Both the position numbers and the translations under genes were made by a program. From Synchiropus splendidus (Eukaryota > Chordata > Actinopteri > Syngnathiformes > Callionymidae), in NCBI RefSeq assembly GCF_027744825.2, contig NC_071336.1, positions 23,520,501 through 23,584,500 of the forward strand: DNA of 64,000 nucleotides, read 5' to 3'. This document shows, in pieces, positions 54,693 through 64,000 of the stretch (its first letter is position 1; every line of letters begins with the position of its first letter). The notes beneath the pieces are model-generated. The model saw nothing but the letters and a program-made list of their open reading frames with translations, had not been told where the DNA came from and did no database searches.

Positions 54693-57385
54693 ATGAGTCT
54701 TTGGGTCACTGCTCCGTTACCGTTCCCGGTCAGTGTTGCATCTTTACCGGGGGAACGTTTCATCTGCGGCCCCGGTCAGACCGGAAACCGAGTGCAAATG
54801 GCAGTCGGACGAGGGGGATTCAGGCCAAGACTAAGACGGAAACATCCGACCATTGAGTCTATCAGGAGTAAGCGCGCCATGCCTGGTGTTGACGTCAAAT
54901 GGTGATTTGAGTGCGTCCGCTGATGGTGGCTTCTGTGTTGCAGAGTCCAGGGACGGGAAGCCCTTCACTGTCCGCGGGTAAGACGCAAACTCACTGATGG
55001 CTACGCTCTCTGAATTCCATTTACAGCTGTTCGCTCACTCGGTGTTCATAAACAGATGATGAATTTAAACGCAAATCGACGAAGACTTGCGGTTAAAATG
55101 TTACAATTTCCGGTAAGGTCTTCTCGCGAGAAGTTGGTTTATTGACACTTATCCCTCAGAAACCTGCGACACCGATGTGTTTTGCAGCCCCGTATTTTCA
55201 GAAAAACTATTCCAAAACACGTCTTTCTGCATGTGAACAACAGAGGCGATAAAATCTTCCACTTCGCCGTGTTCACTCTTGTGGTGCCCCCTGTTGGTCT
55301 GACTGTATTTTTCTGCGCAGGTGAGACGCTGAACACCTTCGCTCCCTGATCTGTTCGCAGGTCTCCGAGTTTGGCAGCTGATGGCGCACCGCAGGCCCCG
55401 ATGAGTGAGCCGCTGGAGGACGTTGGTGGGAGACACTTCCTCTTCAACAACACACGTAAGAAGCTTGGTGCACTACGGTATTGAAATCGTCACGATAATA
55501 ATTCATTTTTTAAGATCAGTTTACAGCAGGCCATTTGCTTGGCCGGTATTTATACGCGTGTTGAATCCCTTTGTTTGTTTCGTCTGAACGACCTTAATAC
55601 AAAATGTTCTTGAGTGCAATTTCAATAGAAAAACCTCAGATTTGTGTCAGTTACATTAGTTGAAGCGTATTGCTTTCTCAGAAATTATATTTCTGTTGGT
55701 GCGTTGATACATTTTCTAATAAACCAGTTCCTACTTGGTGCAATGGTCGTTTGGATGATTTATGAGTAGCGTGGAGAATAGTTGAGAACATTAATAAACG
55801 TCTCCCTGAAATATAGTGTTCTGACTGTAGTACATAACATCCGCCGTTAGGTGGTACAATGTTACCGCATTGTGACCGATCAATGAACCAGTTTCTCTAA
55901 GAATTCAATATTTTCTTGATGCTATTTTGTTCTCCTTAATGGAAATACTCTGTTCACAGTAACAGAGAGCAACAGAGCTGCAATACTCCGGCAGCCAAGG
56001 GACAACCATGTGACCAGAGGAGGGAACCTGCAGCCCTTCACCTTCTCTAAAGAGCTTTCCCACAGACATGCAGCTCGACCTTTCACCCTTCGGTAACCAC
56101 TGACTTAAAGTGTTGGCTCCAGTGGCTGGAACGGTTCATAGCACACATCAGACACATTATTGGTCACAAAACACACCATAGGAAGGTGAAGCAACTGATA
56201 CGGGCGCGCAGGATTGTGACATGATCAAATAGCAGAGGATGAATCAAACTGAAACACTGGAGACGTGCTCTGCCTCAGACTTCTTCAACTGCCCTGCAGG
56301 AATCATGACGGATACCAGCTGAACACACACCCACACATCCTGTCTCTGACCGCGCTGGTCCTTAAAGGCCGCAACACCTTTCCAGTCGATCACTGCAAAG
56401 TCAGCAGGTAGCTTGTCTGCCCACGTGATGAGTTTGGGCCCCAAACACTCAACACCACTCATCTCTCTTCTCTTCAGGCCGAAAGTCAACCACGCGGCCT
56501 ACATTGCACCCGCCGTCAAAGACGATCACAAGGGTGAGTGGCCCGAACAATTGTTGTGCTCATAAACATTTGTGTTTGAAAGGCCTGTTTGCAGGTGTTT
56601 TGGAGGCTGAATTGTACTCATGCTTAGACTCCCAAAACATCCCGGTTCCTCCAAACCTGACTACAGTGTGCCATGATGTTTGCCTGGAATTCTTCTGATG
56701 CCTGAAACTGAGAGCCTCACGGACCACAGCTGCCGTCTCTTTGGGTTCTTTCACTGCAGCATGGCTCTATGTTGGTTCTGGTTAATGTTAAAGAAGATGT
56801 GTTATGTATTTCAGTGATTCCTAACCACAGGAAAAGAGGCCTATGGTTGGCTCGTGGGCGCCCTCTAGAAGTTTTTTGTTTTACATGTCTGGGCCATGAG
56901 GGCCGCCAGACGCTCAGTTTGAATACACTTGCCACATAAGGTGTCAGTAGTGTGTCAGTCAATTGACCTGACAGCTACAAATCTGTGTTAGTTACCAACT
57001 CTGGAGAAGTTGGAAAAAACTTGAAAAAAAAATGATAAAGAAATTGATGGTTTTTAAAACGATTTGGAGCATTTTATGGTGATACTTTCATTTACACTTA
57101 TCTCACTAAAATGTGTACTTATGTGTGTGACATGGATCCACCATAAAAAGGTCAGATCAAAGGTTAGGTTAAAATCCAGACTCATGCCAAGTGAACATTG
57201 CAGCATCACAATACTGATGTTATTTTCCCCTTTGCCATGTTGCAGCTCTGTTATATCGGGACCCGGTGCTGGGAGCCTCGCGCTCTTTCATCCAGAGGAT
57301 CTCGGAACTTTCCTCTCTGGAGTGTGAGACTGTGCGACAGGAGAAACTCTGCAAAGTGAAGAAATGCCGACGGAATCCCTCCTGA
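54693..57385 (+). CDS. Small unrecognised protein in the C8orf89 position
   Basis: Six exons join in one open frame with matching phases at every GT-AG border: 54693-54867, 54944-54977, 55361-55455, 55960-56092, 56478-56533 and 57246-57385 (TGA). They total 633 nt, 210 residues. I do not recognise a domain. The N-terminal third is basic and proline-rich; the better-looking part runs from SEPLEDVGGRHFLFNNT through LQPFTFSKELSHRHAARPFT and VNHAAYIAPAVKDDHKALLY to a helical, Cys- and Lys-rich C-terminus (ETVRQEKLCKVKKCRR). No signal peptide or membrane segment is seen. It lies just downstream of rpl7 on the same strand, where I recall C8orf89 lying in human, and an RFX X-box precedes it, so a ciliary or sperm role is plausible. 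The start is uncertain: two earlier out-of-frame ATGs exist (54640, 54674), and a later in-frame Met opens the conserved-looking part in exon 3. The exon chain is well supported, the name only by position. Confidence 0.75.
55283..55297 (-). promoter_or_regulatory. CTCF-like motif in intron 2 of the X-box gene
   Basis: On the - strand this is CCAACAGGGGGCACC, a very good match to the CTCF core CCASYAGRKGGCRC. It has the same orientation as the motifs at 38079, 49827 and 56857. Confidence 0.45.
56857..56871 (-). promoter_or_regulatory. CTCF-like motif in intron 5 of the X-box gene
   Basis: On the - strand this is CTTCTAGAGGGCGCC, containing the core TAGAGGGCGCC. It is a good match to the CTCF consensus. 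Confidence 0.4.
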
Positions 57386-60346
57386 CAATCACCCTCCTCC
57401 CTGACTGGCTGCTCAGGAGTTAAAACTGAACACTCTGTGCCAAGACCAGAGCAGAATCCTTTATTTCGGACGCCATGCTCGTTTCGGTGGCTCCTTCTCT
57501 CCGCCTCTCTGTCCTCCGTGGTTTTCATTTGCTGTTTAACATGGCTGGTTGTTACGTTTTCCAAGCGTTAGTGTCGATAATGCCTCGTAATGCCATCTGG
57601 CCCACACGAGCACTGTATAAAACAGCATGAACATATTGGAGCGCTCCACCTCAGATAGCGGTTCATCTGGGACAGACTCAGAATAGAACCACTGCTTCTT
57701 CACTGTGAGAGCAGCCAGATACTTCCTAACTGGCATGCCTAACTGGGAGGAGCCCCCTAGAAAGACCCAGGATATGTTGCAGTGAGGAACTTTTTTTTTT
57801 ACATATAAAAAAACAATCTCATGGATTCTCATAAATTCCAGCCACAGGAACCAAATCCAATGGTTTTCAGCTTGAATTCCGGAACAGGGTATTGTTTTTT
57901 ATTCTCCTTAGAACGTCTTCTCTGCTGCCTCCTCGCTCACTATTATTAGTTTGTTGTGTGTGTCTCAGCACTCCTGTAATGCAGCAATGAGGTCACCAGT
58001 CCCGCTCTTCCGCACACAAAAACCCCTACTCTGTGGTGAAAAGGATCATTAACAGTGCAAAGCACAAAAAAAAAATGTTCCTACAGTGTGAAAGCCGTCT
58101 CCTTGGTGACCACAGTGTGTTTTGAGAGCGAAGTTTGAGCCTCTCTGCTCTCACTGCTGCCCCCGTGACCCAAACTCGTATAAGATAATTCTGAAAATAT
58201 CTAGTCTTTTTCATTAAATGTAGTTATTTGCCAAAAACCTTCCCTTGAGTCTTGTGTTTGTCTCATACATTCCTTCCAATATCTAATCAGGTCTCTTTCC
58301 CCACAGTGTTTTTTTCGCTGTTTAATAATGACACTTGAGAGTCCCAGGCTCTCATGTGGTACATATTGGAGGAAATTTTGTCCACTTACATTTTCATGCA
58401 AAGTTTCAATGCTAATGCTTTTTTTTGACTACGTTTGCTAAATTTCATGGGCTTGGCTTGTCTGAACCAAGCAAAGACCTCCCTCTCCTGTGAGCAGACA
58501 TCACTTCAGACTGCAGGTTCATCTCCAGTCACTCAAGAAACAAGCCACTTGTGAAATGCCAAAAAGTGAAACTGCCTCGTAGTAAATGTCAAGACTTCAG
58601 GAACCCTGAAATATTATTGGATTGTTTGGCAGTTGTCTCTCTTCCTGTTTCACTCGCGGTCCAAAAGACCCACCTGGCAGAACCCTGCTCCTGCACCAGA
58701 CACCCACACACCGATTGTGCTGAGAGCCCACGGACCCAGATCAGGGTCCACAGAGGAAAAAAGTTCAAAGGTTAGTAAGTTTGTCGACACTGAAGTGAGG
58801 AAGCCTCTTGATGTCTCGAGGTCATGGTTGCCTTTGCACGTCTGAGACCTTCGTAATGTTGGAGAAAGAATCTAGCCACTGTGGAATTTCAGACCTATGT
58901 GAGCCCAAATATGAACCAAGACTTTTGAAGTTTGACATGTAGCCAGTGTCCTACTGTCAGCTACAGCTGTCAGCATCTATGCGAGCCTTTTTTTGTCATG
59001 GGGTCATGTGGCAGTGTTTCGGGGTTCTTTAAATCCGCTAAGCTGCTCGGGGCCACGAAAATTGTCTTGGACCCCAGACCAAGAGTTGGACGCCTATAAA
59101 CTCACTTTACCTTCTCATAATTTAACAAAATAAAACACTCAAAATGGGTTTAACTAACTGGATTGAATACATTCAATTTTTCAATTTGTCAGAATGCAGA
59201 GGGGGCGACATGGTCTGGACTTCAAGGTTGACAGCAAAAGCCCAAAGTGAAGGCGACACAGACACAGAAGTGATCTAAATAAAATAAAATATAACAATAA
59301 TAACAGAATGGACGCAAAAACATTGCTTGAGAACTTTGTATGCAGGTTTCTGTGACAATGACAAATCAGTTAAACCTCAAGTTCTAAATCATCCTCTTTA
59401 TGGCCTGCGCTCCCCACCGCCACCAGGTGAGGGCGCACTTTAACAGTCGCTTTATTTATGGCGCTAATGTCGTGTGACGAGATGCTCCTAAAGCTCCCCC
59501 TGTCATCTGAAACGACCTGTTTCATGGCTTCTGCTGCAGAAGAATGTTTTGACATCGAATCACTTCACAGACTGAAGCATCTGCAGTGAGGCTGATGGCA
59601 GATGTTGACAGGGTCCTGTATCCACTGTAACTGTTGGTATCCTCTTTGTTTTACAGTGATGGGTGAATAACTGAACTTTCTTTTTCATTGGTGAAAAATT
59701 GACCTTTTTTGACTGTGTTGTTCAGGTCCCATTTAAGAGGACATTCCATCTGATGATGGGGATCAGCCACCCACACCGACATGAAAGAAGCAGGACTCGG
59801 AGCGGGGACTTTACAAGCCGGCCAGGAAGCACTATTCCCTTCTAAGGCCGAGGAGGCAGACAGAGTTATTTGCATGTCTCTGCTTCACCCTGACATGTTT
59901 ACTGAGCGGGACAGCAGCTAAATAGAAGCTGTGGTTTGTGTTGTCAGGCCAGTCGCAGCCACGTCCAGAGGAATTCCAGCCCAAACATAGAGCGCATGGC
60001 GACAACATTACGCAACTGAGCGTACGGATGACCTTTGGGAAGAGACCTTGGGGTAGGTCCAGAGCTCTTCTTCATTTAATCTAGCATCTCCCAGCCACTA
60101 TTTGCTTTCCAGCTAACTCGAAGACTGAAGATTTGGGCTCTCGTTTTTTAAATGTATATGCTTCATATATAGCTGCTGGTGGTGACGCATCGGCTCAGCT
60201 CAAGCACGAAAGGAGATCTAGTGCGCAGACTAAATAAAAGCTTCTAGTTACCCTCACAAATAAAAGAAACTGTGTTGGTAATGCCACAATCTGCGGAGCC
60301 AGACCCAAAGCCAACTCCCATGGTAACATTCGACCCACTCACTGCT

Positions 60347-60348
60347 AA

Positions 60349-60398
<50 letters not shown>

Positions 60399-60420
60399 AT
60401 ATATATATATATATATATAT
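60347..60420. repeat. Poly-A followed by (AT)n, near-palindromic
   Basis: About 20 A, then about 29 bp of AT repeat, a short TTTT interruption, and another 21 bp of AT repeat. The AT arms are self-complementary and can extrude a cruciform; this is a likely replication-slippage and polymorphism site. Confidence 0.9.
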
Positions 60421-62259
60421 GGTGTGGGGTGGATGGAAGAATGGACACGGTGATTGTGTTTTTGCCTGTGTATGATTGTATTGTAGTGTTTATCTGCAGT
60501 TATTTGTTGTCTCTAAAAATGAAAATAAAGTTAAAAAAAAAAATCAGAGACTTTGCCTTCTGGCTCAGCTCTTTTGCAAGGTAACCATTTGGACCTTTAA
60601 TCAAAATACTGCTTCAAATGAGCCTTTCAATCAAAAATGTTTTCAGGTTTCCACTTTCATCCGTCGTCATCACCCCTCCTTTCATACGCAGCCTGAGTTT
60701 GCAAGGAAAATGCAAAGTGTGTGAGAGAGGCGGCAGGTTTGCGGCCGCTCCTCGTCCCTCATGGGAGAGTTCGCCTCAATAGTAAGTTACTTTATCTCTT
60801 TCTTTTGACTGTGTTTAGAAGCTCATAGTAATTCATCATTTACTGACATCAAATATTCACTTCAGCAACATTTCAGATTACTTTAATGACTTTATTTGAA
60901 AGGGGAAAACCTCTGGTACAGAAGATGATGATACTGATTTATGCACAAGCATTTATTTTTGTTAAAAATCTGACTTTATTTCATCTGAGTTATGCAACTT
61001 TCGACCTCAGCCAGGCTCACAGCTTTGCATTCAAACGACATGCAAATGTAGTTTGGAAACACAATGTTGGCTCTGGCTCCATTTGTCTCCTAGTTTTGAG
61101 AAAGAAATATTCAGAAGTGTAATTGTTAGAATATCACATACTCCACTGACATTATGTTTCTGGGATTATGTGGAACACTGCTATAGAACACGAGTAGTTA
61201 CACACGGAGAAGTCGAAGCGATATGTTGCGTAACTTTTGTACCGGAGCGGAGGTGAAGTAGCAAATCACTTTGTGCTGGACTCCCTGCCAGAGTCCCGTC
61301 CGGAGAGATGCAGCTGCCAAAAAACCCAAACACTGGAGCCAATAGAGCAAAGTGAAGGAGGGACGGCTCTAACCTGACATTTCCACTCCTAAACTTGGTG
61401 AAGGCAGACACATCAGAAGAGCAGCGGGTAAGATCAACTTTATTCTTCTCATCTGTCATCTCAAATAAATTTTGTTAAATAAGAAAAAAATAAGAAAAGA
61501 AAACAGGGGCACTATTGCTGTTTTTTCCCAAGTGGAGACATGGTGCTGGGAATTATATTCACCTACAGATGTTATATTGAATTTATTTCAACTTCATCCT
61601 ATTAACCCTGATTTAGCTTCGTTGCTTACAGGAGTATCTTCTCTTGTCAGCCGATCTCATTGCTGTAGGTGTAAAAAAATCAACTGAAGAGTGTAGCAGC
61701 CATGGCAGCGACACAAACTGCGCAAATAAAACAGTACAGATCATCCTGATGCAACAAAAACACATCCATTGTTCAGTAGTCTAAAAAATGTAATACAGTG
61801 AGCTGTCGAAGTCTTTCAGTGCATGTAGCTGGCAATGACAGTGTGTGTCCGTGCTGCCATCTTCAGGTGACTGTGCAGGTCAGTGATGAGATTATTTACA
61901 TTTCTTCTTTAAAGAGCACTTCAAATTTACGCTTAAAAAGCATTGGGATCTACAAACAGATAAGACCAGGGAGCTATTCCGTCCAGGAGACCATGTCACT
62001 TGATGATGATGTCACGCTAGACATGGGCCACTGTGGTTGATGGAGTCCGGTGAAGGACAATTTGAATATAATTTTGAAGCAAATTATCATCAGCATTCTG
62101 AATGAAATATGTCGTCATACTTACAACTCAAATAACCAGCTTTCAAAAGCACCAGAAGTCGGGAGAGGATCCAAAAAGTGAAAAGGTTTAATCATATATT
62201 CGGTTATGATTTCACCTTGAATTGTTGAAATACATTATGGGACCAATGTAACGCACCAT

Positions 62260-62330
62260 ATATTAGAATCAGAATCAGAAAAAAATGTTCACTGAATATT
62301 TAAAAAACCCCAAATGAAATAAAAGAATAA
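62260..62330. repeat. Possible retroelement tail with GAATCA repeats
   Basis: The phrase TTAGAATCAGAATCAGAAA followed by A-rich sequence is typical of the short tandem tail of a common fish non-LTR insertion. Only the tail is recognisable. Confidence 0.35.
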
Positions 62331-62528
62331 AATAGTGTAATAAAAAGACAAAAAAGGAACGCGAAATGACTAAATTAGCTCTAGTGAAAAAGGAGGTGCT
62401 GAGCGGCTAAAGTGACTAATGAAACACTGAAGAGCAGAAACAGCATCGGTGCTTACTGTTTACAATATGTAACATACAAACACCTCATGTTGAGCTGGGG
62501 GCCACACTGACTTGTCTCTGTGCCACAG

Positions 62529-62731
62529 CGTCATGGATATGTCCAACCTGTGGAACGATGATCCCGAGGAGCTTCTGCTGGACCTGGGCTTCGGCTGCGA
62601 CGAACCCGACCTCTCTGGTCGCATCCCGGCCCGATTCATCAACTATCAGTCTCAAGCTAAAGGCATCAACCTGCAGGTCTTCCTGGACGCGCAGAAGACT
62701 CGCGTGGACTTGGAGAACCCGGACGTCAGCA
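62529..62731 (+). CDS. ITPR-interacting domain protein (KRAP/TESPA1/ITPRID family), one exon
   Basis: An internal exon with a CCACAG acceptor and a GTGAGT donor. In frame it reads VMDMSNLWNDDPEELLLDLG, then a segment with DEPDLSGRIPARFINYQSQA, then KGINLQVFLDAQKTRVDLEN. The order W..DPEELLLDLGFG, DEPD, IP.RFIN, QAKGIN.QVFL.AQ, D.ENP is the signature of the KRAP/TESPA1 domain that binds inositol trisphosphate receptors and controls their localisation. Upstream phase must be 2 (codon AG|C before GTC ATG) if the Met is internal; otherwise the ATG at 62533 could be the start. The exon ends in phase 1. Which of the three paralogue groups (ITPRID1, ITPRID2/SSFA2, TESPA1) is not settled by one exon. 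This family is not a neighbour of RPL7 in human as far as I recall. Confidence 0.8.
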
Positions 62732-62793
62732 GTGAGTATCACGGACCAAGCAGCTGCACCTATAAAGCAACACATGAATGTCCAGAGCATAGA

Positions 62794-62820
62794 GTGCAGC
62801 CTGGGGGCCACATGTGGCCC
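62794..62820. repeat. Second fragment of the hAT-like family
   Basis: These 27 bp match 34470-34496 of the hAT-like element except at four positions, all transitions, including GTGCAGCCTGGGGGCC versus GTGCGGCCTGGGAGCC. The rest of the element has decayed or is truncated. Confidence 0.6.
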
Positions 62821-62884
62821 TCATGAGCGAAATTAAAAAACACATTTCATTTTATTTTTTTTCCTCTATTTTAAAAGTATATAT

Positions 62885-62985
62885 TTAATAGAGGCGGGAT
62901 TCAATTAAAAAAATCGAATTAATTAGAGAATTTGTGATTAAATAATCTTAATGAATCGTAGTTTAATGGTACAAGAATATTTGTC
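62885..62985. repeat. AT-rich interspersed repeat with TTAATTAGAG
   Basis: It contains GGCGGGATTCAATTAAAAAA, then CGAATTAATTAGAG and TTGTGATTAAATAATC. This series of ATTAAT phrases is a recurring fish interspersed repeat. The family name and ends are uncertain. Confidence 0.45.
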
Positions 62986-64000
62986 ACAAAGAAAATTGAA
63001 GAATTTTTCAATTTCAATGAATTTGGTATATTGCTGAATCAAATGATGAACCCATACATACATTTAAACAACAAAATATTGTTTACTTTACATCAGTTTG
63101 ACAATAGCACAATAAATCACGGTGGTGGCTATAAGTTTGTATATCACCTTATTTAAACTAAAGTACTTTTAATGTCTTGAAAATATTTGTCTTTGAATGA
63201 ACCTTGCCCCCCATAAGTTCAACGTTTGTTGTTGTTGTTTGTTGTTGTTATCATCCTTGCTGCGATGTGTCTTGTGCATCAGTGGACCAGGAACTTGTGC
63301 ACTTAGAAAGGTTCTGTGTTGTCTGGAGAGCAAACAGTTAAATTTTATTTAATATTTGTAAGTTGACTGTATGAATATTCCTCACGCTTGAGTTGATTCT
63401 GACATGTATTTCTTGGTTTACAATTGTTGACACTGTGATGTGTGACTGTTACGTGTCAGTGATCATGAGAAAGTATAACAGGGATTATGAGGGGAAAAAA
63501 ACTTTCATTTTATTTGTGTTGAAAATACATTTTCACCTTTAAATATCAGCTTGTCAATACACATTACAGAAAGGACGGTAAATGCTGTGCTGATTTGCAT
63601 ATTCCAAATGAGTCTGGCTCATGCTGGGATGCAGCTGGTGTCTGAGTCACTCGTTGGCCGAAAGGAGGACTAAAACCTCTCACCTGATTCTCTTCACTCA
63701 GATGTGCTTTGGTCTATTGAGTGCATGATTCATGTCAATGTTTTTAAACATTGTGGTGTGTGTTCATGTATTTCTTCCACTGCGCAGGTCTAGTACTGAA
63801 TGTTCACGTCAGGGCAGGTTGGCACAGTCGGATATCTAAACTCTGCCGACTCTTTCAACATTGCAATTTTTCTTGAAAGAGGACTGTGTAAGCTAATAAA
63901 TCTGAGTCTAAGAGTTTGTGAGGTCAGTCATCTTCATGCTTCCTCCTCACGTTGGCCTGAAAGTGGCGGTAATTTTTACCTTCTGTGGTGTGCTGCAGAT

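Larger units (their letters stand above)
57386..62528. other. 3' UTR of the X-box gene, intergenic DNA and ITPRID-family upstream sequence
   Basis: No coding exon is firmly supported in these 5.1 kb. The X-box gene's poly(A) site was not resolved. Donor-like sites at 60781 (after ATGGGAGAGTTCGCCTCAAT) and near 61427 could end 5' exons of the ITPRID-family gene but cannot be confirmed. Repeats: a poly-A plus AT tract (60347-60420), an AATAAAG with a 3' A tail near 60524-60543 that looks like an inserted retrocopy end, and a decayed hAT-like end near 59060-59096. Confidence 0.6.
62732..63998 (+). other. ITPRID-family intron reaching the window edge
   Basis: From the GTGAGT donor to a TTCTGTGGTGTGCTGCAG acceptor whose AG is at 63997-63998, leaving two exon bases (AT) in the window. 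AGC-A plus AT keeps the frame (Ser-Asn), as expected if the domain goes on. The intron holds two interspersed repeat fragments and a short GTT microsatellite (63222-63250). Confidence 0.5.

Noticed and set aside
58976..59096. Possible hAT element ending GACCAAGAGTTGGACGCC
   Set aside because: Only one end resembles a hAT terminal repeat (GAGTTTGACACCCCTG type). The other end and the target duplication could not be found, so it is not listed as an element.
60316..60329. CCCATGGTAAC, a right X-box half upstream of the ITPRID-family exon
   Set aside because: The left half (CTCC) does not match and no first exon is confirmed close by.

Overview
The window is nuclear DNA from a vertebrate, almost certainly a ray-finned (teleost) fish. 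The genes are split by GT-AG introns, the exons translate to vertebrate protein families, and the non-coding DNA carries CA/TG, TC and AT microsatellites and decayed hAT-type transposon copies. The compact genes suggest a percomorph-like genome, but the species cannot be told from this sequence. Most short open reading frames here are chance frames in introns and were left out.

Layout, left to right: (1) 1-31209, + strand, the 3' end of a Staufen gene, best fit stau2: three coding exons (5563-5676, 26606-26671, and a last exon ending at 31209) spread over 26 kb, with a 20.9 kb intron. (2) 31210-37065, the gap between two convergent genes, with a 500 bp hAT-like element. (3) 37066-49045, - strand, rdh10, a complete six-exon retinol dehydrogenase of 339 residues with its poly(A) signal and a TATA-like box. 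(4) 51039-53870, + strand, rpl7, a complete six-coding-exon ribosomal protein of 244 residues, with an NRF-1-type palindrome and a TOP start. Four of its introns each carry a copy of the same box C/D snoRNA-like element. (5) 54577-57385, + strand, a six-exon gene for a 210-residue protein I do not recognise by sequence. It lies where C8orf89 lies beside RPL7 in mammals and has a near-perfect RFX X-box palindrome about 100 bp before its start. (6) 62529-64000, + strand, one exon of an ITPR-interacting-domain (KRAP/TESPA1/ITPRID) gene that runs off the right edge.

The order and strands stau2 > < rdh10 - rpl7 > C8orf89-like > match, as I remember it, human 8q21 (STAU2, RDH10, RPL7, C8orf89). The ITPRID-family exon is not expected there and may mark a synteny breakpoint. 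rdh10 makes retinaldehyde for retinoic acid signalling and is a developmental gene, rpl7 is housekeeping, and the X-box gene looks ciliary or testis-type. Four CTCF-like motifs, one over the rdh10 stop codon, one between rdh10 and rpl7 and two inside the X-box gene, could help separate these programmes.

The best leads for something new are the fourfold rpl7 snoRNA family with an invariant guide-like block of unknown target, the X-box-driven small gene, a coding-like block with one stop inside a stau2 intron, and candidate conserved enhancers in the stau2 and rdh10 introns.
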